64,000 bases of DNA, taken from the NCBI GenBank assembly GCA_964030475.1, contig CAXIPT010000001.1:3013075-3077074 (forward strand). Reading direction: 5' to 3'. Position numbers and translations under genes: made by a program. Each line of letters starts with the position of its first letter. Positions within the stretch are counted from its first letter, which is position 1. The notes beneath the pieces were generated by a model, which was given only the letters and a program-made list of their open reading frames with translations, searched no databases and had not been told where the DNA came from. The DNA is from Tethya wilhelma. Its lineage: Eukaryota > Porifera > Demospongiae > Tethyida > Tethyidae. Below, piece after piece: positions 1 through 12,038 of the stretch.

Positions 1-386
1 AAATCTCCCACTAAAAACACGACACATTTACAATTCCTATCAATGTATCACAAATTCCTCGACTAAGATATCGAACACATCACAAACACACATTCATTTG
101 TACAGGTACATCCCATGGTAGTATAGGAACAATACACACAATACTACTATACACACCAGCATAAGCTAACCAACACAAATTTCTAGACTTTTCTCCATGT
201 AATCATCACCACAGACATAGTCTACACCTAGAGTGACCCTACACACACCTAAATAAGCTTCGACCGGAGTGTATACATACTACAGAGTGTACATAAGGGT
301 GACAATTACATGGCTGTATTGGTTCACACACAGGATATAACTCAGCACATTAGCATGGTTAAAAGGCATAGGAATTTTCAACTCAC
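1..386. other. SNRK intron or downstream sequence, no exon seen
   Basis: No convincing exon is visible left of the SNRK exon ending at 387. The sequence is AT-rich with scattered CACA runs and probably belongs to the next SNRK intron. Confidence 0.4.
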
Positions 387-1679
387 TTTTTGCACAGCTC
401 GCTGACTTGTGGTGGGATGTGGTACTTGCCGTCCATGATCCTTGTCAGAGTCTCACCAGCCCCACCATAGGCAAACGGGGAGTGCCCAGTGATCAACATG
501 AACAGGATAACACCAAGGCTCCACACATCTAATCAACAACAGTGAAAGCAGGGTACTGTAAAGATACTCATAACCCTACCCAGTAGTTTTGGAACACACC
601 AGTTGTTGACTACCAAAATTGATGTGTGTTTAACAAGACAATCGTTTGGGAAATATGGGCAAGATACAAATAGAAAACATTGTGTATGCGAATAACAAGA
701 GACTCTTCAGAGTCAAAACACAATCTATTCATGAAAGACCAAGTCACGGGACGATATAAACACTAGGAGTGTGCCGTGTGTGAGTGATGCAATGTCTATT
801 GAGAGGAACAGAGCAGGCAGGTTTGTCTTGGCAACCAATGGAGGCTTCATAGGTTGAGTACAGAGGTGATATGAATGCAAAAATTATGTCCCTAAACAGT
901 TTGGCACTGCTCAGACTGCTGTACGTCACAAAGCACCATGTCACCAACATTGTTGGCCATGTGTGTGGATCACATGATTGAGAGCACAATGGTTAATTCC
1001 ATAGCAACACTGCCACTCTAGTGTGTTCTATAGAGATTCACCTTTGAAGCTATCACAACTTTACACTCAGCTCTTTCAACTTACCAACTTTGGGCGGATC
1101 ATATGAATCTCCTAGTAGAATTTCTGGAGCAGAATATTCTAAGGATCCACACGATGATTCAATTAGTTCCCCAGGTAAAAATGTTCTTGAGAGTCCAAAA
1201 TCAGTCAATTTGACTCTCAGTACTCCCTTTTCACCGGGACGAGAAGACTGACCAGTACAGAAAACCAGATTTTCTGGTTTCAGGTCTCTATGCACGACAT
1301 GAAGCTTATGACAGTATCGTATTGCAGACACTGTCTGTCTGAAAATTCTTCTAGCTAGACCTTCTTCGATTCCATTTGAGTGTTTCATGATGAAGTCATA
1401 CAGATCCCCACCATCACCAAGCTCTTGGATAAGATAGAGCTTGGTCTGTGTGTCAATCACTTCATACAGCCGTATTATACTAGGATGGGTGACCAACTTC
1501 ATACAGCGTACCTCTTGATAGAGATGAGTTCGTGAGACTTCATCCAGTTTGGTCTTATCAATGACCTTGATAGCAACTCGTAGGCCTGTGAATACATGTC
1601 TTGCACTCTTCACTACCGCGAAATGACCAGAGCCGAGTGTAGCCTCCATGTCATACAGACCAGCTATTTTTGAAGCCAT
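387..1679 (-). CDS. SNRK: SNRK-like Ser/Thr kinase, N-terminal part (3' end outside window)
   Basis: SNF-related kinase of the AMPK-like group. The first coding exon (1085-1679) opens with ATG at 1679 and encodes the glycine-rich loop ([10 protein letters not shown]), the SNRK-typical VFTG and VIDKTKLD stretches, EVRCMKLV, the catalytic loop [13 protein letters not shown] and an APE-like SAPEILLG. The second exon (387-528) continues in phase with [12 protein letters not shown] and TRIMDGKY; splice sites are GT..AG on the minus strand. Human SNRK has the same order at the same spacing, so identification is firm. The C-terminal UBA-like region and tail would lie left of position 1. The start codon is 212 bp from the divergent COQ9 start. 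The SNRK T-loop Thr region reads ELIESSCGS, so the usual activation-loop Thr is replaced by Ser-Ser; whether LKB1-type activation is kept is not known. Confidence 0.9.
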
Positions 1680-1891
1680 TGTAAACTACTGTAGATAACT
1701 GAACTTCGTAAATGATACTACGGACGCTTCAAGATCTTGGAGGTGGTGTTTTATTATCGTCCAATTGACCGAAATAATGATTGTCTAATTAAGCGAATCG
1801 CAAACAAACAAAAAAAAGTCGTTAATAACTAGCTATAAGGTCAAAGGTTAGCCTTGTGAACTGCATAATTTGGGTGATAATCAGAGTGCAA

Positions 1892-3462
1892 ATGTCTTTG
1901 AGGAGATCCCTAATTCTCTGGCGGTCTGGGAGGGCTCTGTTGAGGAGAGAAACAACAGAGAATGCATGTATGTTTATTTAAGAGTCACTTATTATAAGTC
2001 TGTCACTGTGACTGTGTGATCTTTTTTGTTAATTGTTTTGTACCACATGCACAGTTCACTATTTCAGAGCCCCTACTACATTGACCACTTCCAATTGCGT
2101 TTATATAAAGTATCCGATGAGGTTTTATTCAGAACAGACCACTACAACAGATTCAGGTATGATTTCAGATCAACAGCGGTAACCAATCAAATATTTATAA
2201 TTGGGTATGTGCATGCAGACAAAGTTGATCAAGATTCAAGCTCAGAGTCTTCCAGCTCATCGTCTGAATCTGAATCTGATTCTGATTCTTCTGATGATGA
2301 AGAGCGCACAGCTGCTCTCAAAGCAGCTCTAAAGTTTGTGCCTGAGTTGGGTTGGAGCGAGGCTGCTCTTGCAGAGGGTGCAAAGGTTGCAAATGTTGGA
2401 GAGCAAGCTAGTGAGGAGTTGTTTCCCCGTGGAGTATGGGAGCTGGCGGATCACTTTGAAGAAGAATGTAACAGAGAACTAAATGATATCATGGAAAAGT
2501 TACTGCAAGAAGAAAAGTATGGTTCAGCCTCACTTTGTTGATTTGTCTTCACAATTAGGCATCTGTTGAATCTGAAACTAGGTTAACTGGTAGTGCCATG
2601 ATACACACTTCGTTGGAACGTAGACTTCGTATGCTCATTCCATTCATTGACAACTGGCCTCAGGTAAGTCCCTACATAATATGTAAATAATTATATGATT
2701 TGAAGCTTATTTGTTTGTTTGTTTTGTTTTCCATTTGGTTAGGCAATGGCTGTAAAGGCTGTTCCCGATAACATACCAGCTGCTCTGGAGAATCTTGCAC
2801 TCTTGGCTGATGACGTTTGGTATTTTGCTGGAGACAGATCGACAGACATGAACTGGTATACTAAGCGAGCCATTGTTGCAGCACTCTACACCAGTGCAGG
2901 TACATTTATAAGAGAAATAGGTATATATTTGAACAGGACTTGTCAATGATAGACATATTTTTACTACTCAATTTTGTAGAGCTGTTCATGATACAGGACA
3001 AGTCAGATGACTTTCAGGATACTTGGAAATTCTTGAAGAATAGGATAGATGAAACCAAACTAGTGGGGAAGGCAGTTAGTGATGTACGTGTACACAAACA
3101 CACAGGATGTATTATACTTATATTGAAATCCTACATGTCATGCATAGGCTGAAGGTGTGATGAAAGGTGTCATGGAGTTCTTCAATGCTGCAGTTACTAC
3201 TGTAAGTACAAGTCACTTCTGCAAGATCATGATAAGGATATCACAGCTAATATGGACATAATTATTTATCTATAATATTAGCCCCATTCCCAGGCTTTCC
3301 TCTTTTTGTAATGTGCATGTCAGTGAGATATAGGTGGGAGGAGCAACAATAATTAATATGTAGCTAGGTTCTCAACAATCTCAAGTCTACAATGTCATGT
3401 TTTTGTTCACTATTTAGGTAAAGAACATGTCCGGAAACAACCCAACTGATGATCGAAAATAA
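1892..3462 (+). CDS. COQ9: Ubiquinone biosynthesis protein COQ9
   Basis: Lipid-binding protein of the mitochondrial coenzyme Q synthesis complex that works with COQ7. Six or seven short exons: 1892-1967, 2219-2516, 2582-2663, 2743-2899, 2980-3083, 3148-3201 and 3418-3462 join in frame. The first exon encodes an Arg-rich, acid-free start (MSLRRSLILWRSGRALLRR), a good mitochondrial presequence. Next comes a Ser/Asp/Glu tract, then the COQ9 core: LKFVPELGW, RRLRMLIPFIDNWPQ, MNWYTKRA and DDFQDTWKFL, all close to human COQ9. For exon 3 the AG at 2581 is required; using the upstream AG at 2558 gives a stop. The protein ends in a polar tail before TAA at 3460-3462. Divergent to SNRK and convergent with VPS4. 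Confidence 0.93.
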
Positions 3463-3787
3463 AATATTAATGCTATTGGAAAACAAAACTACTGCATTGC
3501 TTCCAGAACATAGCTTTGTGTACATGTGTGAATTAAGCATTGCCAAGCTTAAGCTAGATTTTCTATTAATTTGAATTACAGTGATTGTAATGGACCAGAT
3601 AAAAAAACAAAACAGTGCGTGCATGGTAGAGACAATAATAATTACACACAATCATAACATTATTAAAGTACTTATGTGGCTATAGTATAGATGTATTATT
3701 AGATCTGCACTATTGTCCAATAAATTATGCTACATTATAAGCATGCATGCAATAGACAAAGAGTTGAACTAATATTACATAACCAAA
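3463..3787. other. Convergent intergenic region COQ9/VPS4
   Basis: AT-rich 3' flanks of two converging genes; it contains AATAAA-like words on both strands. No further gene seen. Confidence 0.5.
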
Positions 3788-5880
3788 CTAGCCTTCTTGA
3801 CCAAAATCTGCTGTAAAATCTTCAAACTGCTTTAAATCGTCAGCATTTACAGTTGGTCGAGTGTTCTGAAGAGACTTCATGAAGTCAGCAATGTTGATCT
3901 GTGGTGCAAGAAGCTTATCTCCTGGAACGTCCATCCAATTCATCTCCGTTGCTCCACGATCTCTCGGACCGCATGGGGTTAAAAGGTCATCACAGTGTAC
4001 GTCGGGGTTTGTAGGTGATGGACCACTGGCGCGCTTAAAGTGTGTGGCCATTTGGACTTTGCAGATGGGCATCATGAGAGCTTCACGAACTACAATACCG
4101 ATATCGGCTCCAGAGTAACCATCAGTCTGACGGGCCAGGGTCGTGAAATCATTGGAAGAAAGACTGTGTGGTGTATTTCCAATGTGAATTTCAAACATTC
4201 TTCTACGAGCGGCCTCTTCAGGTAGAGGAATGTAGATTCTCTTCTCAAATCGTCTCCTAATAGCAGCATCAAGCCCCCATGGGATGTTGGTTGCTCCAAG
4301 GACTAGGATTCCATCATTATCTACGCCGACTCCTTGCATCTGAACAAGAAATTCTGTCTTTATTCTCCGTGTGGCGTCATTTTCAGAATCTGAACGAGAA
4401 CTGCAGAGAGAATCAACCTCATCTATGAATATAATGGCCGGTTTCTTATCTCTAGCCGATTCAAACAGCGTCTTGACGAGACGCTCACTCTCACCAAGCC
4501 ACTTGCTGACAAGATCGGATGAAGAGATGGAGAAAAAAGTTGAATCTGCTTCGGTTGCTACTGCTTTTGCTAAATAGGATTTTCCCGTCCCAGGAGGCTA
4601 AATTAGAGTAAAAATGAAAAAAATTACAATATTATTAGCACTAAAATTAGTACTAATATACATCCAACTCACTCCATATAACAGAATCCCCCTCCACGGT
4701 TTTCTTTTTCCTGTTCAACCAGTAAATACTCTCAATAAAAGTGGATATGCATAACTATATTATTAAAAAGCTACAATATCTCACCTGTAAAAAGGTGGGG
4801 AAACTTGACTGGAAGAATAACAGTTTCCTTAAGTGCCTCTTTGGCTACAATGAGTCCAGCAATATCGTCCCAATGAACATTGGGCTTGTCAGCAACGATA
4901 GCGCCTGAAATATAAGGGGAACCATGCACAATAAATCAACGGAGCATGTCGACAAATGAAGCATACCTGACAGTTGTTTCCTCCTGGAATCACTCTCAGG
5001 GTCTTCATCACTGGAGTCTCCACCACCACCACCACCACCACCTCCATTACCACCACCACCCTTACCAGGCCTAGAGGGAAAAGGGGGTGGGAATTATGAT
5101 TTTGATGTCAGTATGGTCACCAATCGAATGCATTAACAGGAGTAGATGACCAACAAGAATACAGCAAAGGGGTGAATAGTTTGTTATCTTACTTTTCCTT
5201 CTCCTTAGAAGCAGTAGGTCCTTGCGAATGGACTTTGCCTTTGTTTTTAGATAGATGCTTCTTCAATTGTTCGGCTCTCTCTAAGTATTGGCCACACTTA
5301 GATCGAATGCTCTCCTTAGCACGGTCACCATGAGCCTCATCTACATGGGTACACAACAATAGCTCACTAGAAATACTGTAAGTGATACTAAGATGTTCCA
5401 CGTACATTTGAGAGCATGTAAAAAATAGTCGATGGCATGTTCATAAAATTGAAGTGCTTCTGGGTAGTTTTCTGCATTGTCAGCGTCTGTTGCCTTCTTG
5501 ACCAGGTCAATGGCTTTCTGTAAGGACACACAAATAAGTACTATAAACAAGCAAGGGGTAGGTAGAACAGCCACTGGAAGTATGAAGTTCCAGTGATATC
5601 AGTGTCACAAGACAATCATGTGACCCCAAACATGGACAGGTCCTGGGGGAAATAAACAGTTCTCCAGCACAGGCCTTTTTACTAACAAAGAAAATGGTTG
5701 TAATGTTCTAATCTTAAAGCCAATAATTCTTTAAAGATTCCAAAGATAGGAACCAAAGTTAATCAGATAATTTGTTCAAACAGAATCTCAACATAAAACT
5801 ATTTTTAGACTAGCTACTGTAAACATATTCACAGGTCAAAAGTAGAAACTCACTTCCATAGCAGTACCGCCTGCGGCCAT
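3788..5880 (-). CDS. VPS4: VPS4 AAA ATPase (canonical copy)
   Basis: Disassembles ESCRT-III polymers in multivesicular body formation and cytokinesis. ATG at 5880 starts MAAGGTAME, followed in the next exons by the MIT three-helix domain ([37 protein letters not shown]). A Gly-rich linker (4980-5075) follows, then the AAA domain: Walker [13 protein letters not shown], pore loop SKWLGESE, Walker [11 protein letters not shown], sensor [10 protein letters not shown], paired arginine fingers in [10 protein letters not shown], and the C-terminal VPS4 helix region up to the stop at 3788. The length and domain order match animal VPS4A/B. The start lies 185 bp from the divergent KDSR start. A diverged paralog lies 4.3 kb to the right on the same strand. 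Confidence 0.95.
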
Positions 5881-6065
5881 CTTGAAATAGTTCTTTACTC
5901 TTCTTAGACTTCTATGAACAAGTGTCTAGCTCTGTGCAAGGTTATGAATGCTGCTTCCCTCTCCGCATATCCAATCTTGTCATGAGACTGGAACTATCTA
6001 TTTAAACGGAACTATATATATACGGTAATGGACCCGCCCAAAAGAGGCGGGGTCAACTGTGCACC

Positions 6066-7576
6066 ATGCTTTGGTTCATCCTTTTAGTCCCCACAGTGTT
6101 TCTCCTTCTCCTCTACATCTCTTCCTTCAGGAAGGAGTACAGCATCAAAGGAAAGCATGTGCTGGTGAGAGATTTTTACTTGTAATTACATGGCATGTAT
6201 ATAGTGGAACACTGTCTTGCTGCTTCAGATTACTGGGGGGAGTAGTGGAATTGGTAAGTGTCTTGCCATTGATGCAATCAAGAAAGGTGCATCAGCAGTC
6301 ACTTTAGTGGCTAGAAACAAGGTATGCTATGGTAATTTTACTATAACCCCTCTCAGTAGATACTTTGTTCGTGTTCACTTTCTTTGCTATTACAGGAGCG
6401 TCTTGAAATGGCTAAAGCTGACATTGAAAAAATTCTTCCTTCAACCTCCGAACAGGTATACAGTGATACCTTGTCATTCTATTTACATGTACTACAAACT
6501 GTAGACTTACTGTAGAACTAGATCTAGAGCTGCCACTTTGTTTGTATGTCTGTGCAGAAGGTGCATACCCTAGCAGCAGATGTGAGCTCAGTGGATGTTA
6601 AAGAAACGCTTCACAATGCTGTAGCTACAAATGGACACATTGATGTGTTGGTCAACTGTGCTGGCATTACCCATACAGCAACCATGATAGACACTCCTAC
6701 TCAGAAATATGAGGTATGCCACATTGTTACTCCTTTTGCACCAGACACACCCCCTAAAATACACTATCAATGTTCTCCCTACTGCATGCTAGGTGTCTGT
6801 GGTTGTAAATTTACCACCACCTAAAAACCCTTTGAACAACACCACACTGTTAGTATTACATATTTCTCTTAAATACTGCAGGAAATGTTCAAGATCAATG
6901 TACTAGGCAGTGTACACACAACAAAGGCGCTGCTACCAGCAATGATGGAGAAGAAATCAGGGAGGATAGTGTTTGTGTCCTCACAAGCAGGACAGGTTTG
7001 TGTTGTTCACGTAAAAATAAACAAAATCTGATCATCTTTGTGTACATGTGTACAGCTTGGTCTCTTTGGATACACTGCCTACTCAACAACTAAGTTTGCC
7101 CTTCGTGGACTCTCTGAGACACTACAGATGGAAGTTGCACCCTACAACATTGGAGTGAGCATATCGTTTCCACCAGACACCAACACACCTCAGCTCCAAG
7201 CAGAGGTCCCACAGAGAGATGAAATACAAACCGAGCTGGCTTCATTTGGGACTGCGTTTGAGCCTGAGCAGATTTCTAGTGATATATGGTCTGGTGTTGA
7301 GTATGGAAGCTTTATCATCACGCACGGATTTGACGGTTTCATGCTCGGGAACCTGACTGCAGGCATGAGCCCTGCCCATAAGGTCTGGGATGCAGTGAAA
7401 CAGGTGAGGGAGAATATTACAATTATTGGACATTTCAAAAAAAAATTTTCCCCTCCTGTCTTGTACACATACAGATTCTATTGAGTGGCATCTTCCGCTT
7501 GGTATCACTTTTCTACTTATCAATGTTTTACAATGCTGTTAAAAAGGGATTAGACAAAAGAAAGAAGAAGAAATAA
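6066..7576 (+). CDS. KDSR: 3-ketodihydrosphingosine reductase
   Basis: ER short-chain dehydrogenase/reductase that reduces 3-ketodihydrosphingosine to dihydrosphingosine, the second step of sphingolipid synthesis. ATG at 6066 begins a hydrophobic anchor (MLWFILLVPTVFLLLLYI). The Rossmann motif ITGGSSGIGK follows across the first splice junction, then LVNCAGITH, the catalytic Ser/Tyr/Lys set (FVSSQAGQLGLFGYTAYSTTKFA across an intron) and PPDTNTP, which is typical of KDSR. A C-terminal hydrophobic segment (LVSLFYLSMFY) ends in a Lys/Arg-rich tail RKKKK, a possible ER-retrieval signal. Stop TAA at 7574-7576, only 83 bp from the convergent CENP-L stop. Confidence 0.93.
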
Positions 7577-7659
7577 ATGACTGAGTGTTGATAGTGGTAC
7601 ATAATATATAATAGACAAAGTGGATGTAGAAGTTATCAAAAATATATTACGAGTCTATG

Positions 7660-9197
7660 CTACATATGATTGTAACATTGAGAGTACTGGAATAACACAG
7701 TAAGGAGAATTGAACTACAGAAAAACAGGAACACAAAACAGGACAATAATCGCATTGTGCACGAAAGCTTTTAGCACACTAACTGTAACATACCTTCAAT
7801 CTCCCACTACTGTCGGCATGAAGGGCTGGAGTCGATATCCTAGACAATACAGCTGTCTACAACATGTTAAACCATCATGATTCAAAGCTATATACTTATT
7901 CAAGCAATGTTATACTCTTGTAGATACCTCTAACTTGAGATGAAAATATGAATGGATGTGCTCAGTTAGTTTCTTGACAAACTTTGTTTTCCTGCTGCCC
8001 TGCTCACTCTCTTCACCTTCATGCACTGTAGCTTCCCAGAGTGTAGCTGCAGAATCTTGTGGGAGCTCTACTGTTATGGTGGACAGTCCAGCATTCTTGA
8101 CAGATTCCGGGAGATTGTAAACCAACTCAACATGAACTTTCCCACCAACCCGTTTTTGGGCAGCTGCATGAGTGCCTACAATACACATTGTTGTACTAAA
8201 CTATCTACAGGAGTTGGGGCTGTTATCTATGCTTACTATCATCGGAAGATGTGTACTCAGACACCAGTGTTGAAAGATCTTCACTGTTCAGGTTGAATGG
8301 TGAGATGTGGCAATCGAAGGTGCTCTGTAGCCACTGTGTGAGTATCTCAGAAAGTCGGATGGAACCACGTACCAACAATAGAGGGAGTGACGTGAATCCT
8401 ATAGTATTGAAGGAGAAACCTTGGTTCAACATCCTGGTATTTATTTTGTGTTCTCTAACATTCTTCATACCTTTGGTGAGAATTATTTGAGTTTCTTGGA
8501 TTCTACACAGCACCGCCACAAGCTCAGGAGCATCTGAATGAAGAATGATATACATGTATACAATAGTAAGAGAGTACATGTGCCCAACTTTTATGCTGAT
8601 TCAAGGCAGTGAATAAAGAGCATTACTTACTTCTTTTTGAGTGTCCTTGCCGTATGCTTATCTCAATGGTTTCAGAATCATTCATCCCAAATCCTGGCAA
8701 ACTTGCCATCTGGGCTACATAGTGGACTGCCCTCGTTGAACTGGTCTGTTGTGTGGTAAGCTGGCATTGAATGTGTCTTGTTAGCTTCTGGGAGTAGTTG
8801 TGAAGCTTGGAAGAGTCACTGCTAAACATCCAGAGTGGAGACAAGCGATGGAGGTGCCATGTAGTGGAGAGCATACCTATAGTGCAGTGGAAGGGAAACA
8901 CATGTACATATTTAAGTTAAAATTAATTTGTACGTGATTCTTGGCAAATATCTGTGTCCTACATTTTATTACTTCCAATTGGTGTGAAGTTGGTTTGGGG
9001 TAAGAACCAGAGCAATCTAAAAGCAAACAAAACCAGCCAGCCAGGAAATAATGATGAGATAAATAAAAAATTATATCATAGATTATATAATCTTGCACTC
9101 AACCTGTCTTTGTGTTTTTCCCCTGTTCTTTAGAGTAGGGAGAAGACTTTTCACGACATCTCTTGCTTCTTTTTGCTATAATACTTGATTGAGGCAT
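7660..9197 (-). CDS. CENPL: Centromere protein L
   Basis: Inner-kinetochore (CCAN) subunit that pairs with CENP-N. Start ATG at 9197 (MPQSSIIAKRSKRCREKS). Exon 2 (about 8624-8880) encodes WHLHRLSPLWMFSSDSSKL, like the vertebrate WTLYSLTPLYKFS region. Exon 3 encodes FTSLPLLLVRG and WLQSTFDCHISPFNL, which parallel human LPLFLANG and WFQKTFDCYFSPL. A further exon has ELPQDSAATLWEATVHEG. The last two exons give STPALHADSSGRLK and a tail with VIPVLSML, ending at TAG 7662-7660. All conserved blocks occur in the vertebrate order. The family is fast-evolving, so recognition rests on these blocks rather than on overall identity. Divergent to the small membrane gene at 9457. Confidence 0.85.
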
Positions 9198-9456
9198 GAT
9201 GATAGATCATAGTTCTGTAGGTTCAAGAGCGTCAGATATTACTAGATCATGGTCAGATCCAGCCTGGAAATGAGCGCCACAATTCAAATTCGACCTTTGG
9301 CCTTTCTATTCTGCTGTACTTTGTACTTTGGCCACACCAGCGGCGCCAGGTACCGGGTGCGCGCGCCGCTATTGGCAGCTGCGCGCACGATCGATGAAAC
9401 CATGAAACCATAGTGACAGATTTTGAACGAAACTGAAGAAAGAAGAAACTTTAAAG

Positions 9457-10033
9457 ATGAAAAGTCTTATTTTGAAATGCATCCTATTATTACTACAGTG
9501 GACTCTAGTGCTAGGAGATGGTAAATAATAATTATTGTCATGACAATCAATAATAATATGGGCATGCATGCAATTCACAACAATGTCATAGCTATATACT
9601 TTACATGCATGCATGTGTATGCACAGCATGTATTTATAGTATTAATTCAGTTATCTACTACATTATAGTTTTTTCCGGTAGTGGAGGCTCTACAAGTGGT
9701 GACAATGGTTTGGACACATCTGACGAGAGCATTACAACTCGTGTTCTAAATTATCTCAGAGGACTTCCACTGCCTGTAGTAATTGGAGTGGGTGTTACTG
9801 GAGGTGTAGGATTGATTGCCATCATCTTGCTATCCTTAATCTCAACCATTGCTTTACTGTGAGCTGACGCATTAATTTTAAGCACATATATATTCATGCA
9901 TAATAATAATAATAATTATAACATTATATGTTTTCATTGCAGTCGACAGCGATATTATAAGAACAGAGTCACTAAAGTGAAAACTAAACGAATTACTCCT
10001 GGTTATTCATCAAGGGCCCGTGTTGCCTGGTAA
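9457..10033 (+). CDS. Small single-pass membrane protein, orphan (114 aa)
   Basis: Not recognised. Three exons (9457-9520, 9669-9858, 9943-10033) join in frame into about 114 residues. ATG at 9457 gives a signal peptide (MKSLILKCILLLLQWTLVLG), then a short Ser/Gly/Asp-rich ectodomain (SGSGGSTSGDNG), a Gly/Val/Ile-rich transmembrane helix (about residues 57-85, VVIGVGVTGGVGLIAIILL), then a basic, Tyr-containing cytoplasmic tail (RQRYYKNRVTKVKTKR) ending RARVAW. This is a type I topology with the positive-inside rule satisfied. The gene is divergent to CENP-L (259 bp) and convergent with the VPS4 paralog (120 bp). It could be a receptor accessory chain or a lineage-specific protein; no function is claimed. 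Confidence 0.7.
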
Positions 10034-10153
10034 CTATATACAAAAAAGACATATCTACTTTACAATGTCATGTATAATCTTCTGTAACAATATCTTTTTT
10101 ATTAATTTTATTAGTAATCATGAGCAGCATAAGCTTAAAATTTTAGTGTGTCT

Positions 10154-12038
10154 TCAGTATCTCTCAAAATTACGTGTGAACTCTTCAAACTTCTTTAAAT
10201 CATCAGCATTTACAGTCGATCGAGTGTTCTGAAGAGTCTTCATGAAGTCAACAATGTTGACCTGTGGTGCAAGAAGCTTATCTCCTGGAATGTCCATCCA
10301 ATTCATCTCTTTTGCTCTAGGCTCTTTTGGACCACAAGGGGTTAAAAGGTCATCACAGTGTACGTCGGGGTTTGTAGGTGATGGACCACTGGCGAGCTTA
10401 AAATGTGTGGCCATTTGGACTTTGCGAATGGGCATCATGAGAGCTTCACGAACTACAATACCGATATCGGCTCCAGAGTAACCATCAGTCTGACGGGCCA
10501 GGGTCGTGAAATCATTGGAGGAAAGACTGTGTGGTGTATTTCCGATGTGAATTTCAAACATCTTTTTACGGTTTTCCTCGTTTGGCAATTCAAGATAGAT
10601 TCTCTTCTCAAACATTTTTCTAAGGTCTGCATCAAGATCCCATGGTATATTAGTTGCTCCAAGCATAAAGACCCCATTATTAGAATCTGATGCACTGACA
10701 CTTTGCATTTGAATGAGAATTTCAGCCTTTATTTTACGAGAGACATTGTTAACTGAGTGAGCGTTGCAGAGAGAATCAACTTCATCCAGAAATATAACAG
10801 CTGGTTTTGTTGATTTGGCCATTATAAATATATCTTGGATTACACGCTCACTATCACTACACCCCATGCTGACAAAATCAGCACAAGAGATAGTGATAAA
10901 GGTTAGTTTTGCTTCAGTTGCTAAGGCTTTGGCTAGGTATGATTTCCCTGAACCAGGAGGCTGCATTAAATAAATGGCTGTCATGATTGTTTATTATCAA
11001 TTAATTTTATGACATCTACGTACCCCATAGAGTAAAATCCCTCTATACGGATGTCGACTGCCTGTACAATAAAATATTAATTTTGTGATACGTAAAAGAT
11101 TTGTCTTCATAGTTATTATTATTATTGTTACCTTTGAATAAGTGAGGAAACTGGACAGGTAATATGACCGCTTCCTTTAATGTCTGCTTAGCCTCTAGCA
11201 ATCCAGCAATGTCATTCCAGTGAGCACTGTAGTTGTCCAAGATTACTTTACCTAGAGAACAAAATTTAATTCTAGAAGAGACTCAAAGTTAGTATAATAG
11301 ACTACGTTACGTTACGTTTGTCTCTTACTGTAGAGCTGATCAATATCATGCATAGTACTGTAATAGTATAATACACATGTATTATATACCTGTGGCTGAA
11401 TTCAGTTTCATTACTTTGTTTTGAAGCTGTTTTAAAGTAGCACCAAGACCAGCAAGTTGTGTTTTCCAATCATTCCCAGCAACAGTTCGTTGCAAGTAGA
11501 CTTTGCCTTTAGACAGATACTTCTTCAATTGTTCGGCTCTCTCTAAGTATTGGCCACACTTAGATCGAATGCTCTCCTTAGCACGGTCACCATGAGCCTC
11601 ATCTAAATGGATACATGTCCTTGATGACAATATAGCTCACTGGAAATACTGTAAGTACTATTAAAGTGTTCTAGTTCTACTAAGTCTTACATTTGAGAGC
11701 ATGTAAGAAATAGTCAATGGCATGTTCATAATATTGAAGTGCTTCTGGGTAGTTTTCTGCATTGTCAGCATCTGTTGCCTTCTTGATCAGGTCAATGGCT
11801 TTCTGAAAGAATAAAATTATCATTGGTAATAATTACCATAAACAATGTAGCAGTCACCAAAAGTATCATGATACTATTGTGATATGTTTGGAGAAGATCA
11901 TACAACTTAAGATAGGAGGCTGTTCAGATTTCACCAATAATTGCATGGTTATGCCAACCACAAGTTGTACATACTCACCTCCATAGCAGTATTCATCCTG
12001 GTACCTATAAAGCCAACAGCTACAGGTGTGGCATTTGT
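10154..12038 (-). CDS. Divergent VPS4 paralog, pore loop and Arg fingers lost
   Basis: VPS4-like with the same exon plan as the copy at 3788-5880: MIT exons ([20 protein letters not shown]), linker, AAA domain. Walker A ([12 protein letters not shown]), Walker B ([10 protein letters not shown]) and sensor [10 protein letters not shown] are present. The pore-loop SKWLGESE is replaced by SMGCSDSE, and the finger motif IRRRFEKR by LRKMFEKR. The last ~130 residues are almost identical to canonical VPS4, including silent sites. The short Gly-rich linker of VPS4 is replaced by a different sequence (TGIASNLK-type helix, 11390-11490). A local start is ATG at 11996 (MNTAME); the reading frame stays open upstream to an AG at 12039-12040, so the protein may continue into the repeated exons at 13910-14523. 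Predicted to bind ATP and ESCRT-III but to remodel poorly; a regulatory or decaying copy are both possible. Confidence 0.85.

Noticed and set aside
744..989. 81-residue minus-strand frame inside SNRK intron
   Set aside because: No family signature; the flanking SNRK exons join in frame without it.
2559..2581. Earlier acceptor for COQ9 exon 3
   Set aside because: Using the AG at 2558 shifts the frame into a stop; the AG at 2581 gives the conserved protein.
3879..4299. Frames antisense to or shifted from VPS4
   Set aside because: Shadows of the VPS4 exon; identical shadows appear at the paralog (10242-10690).
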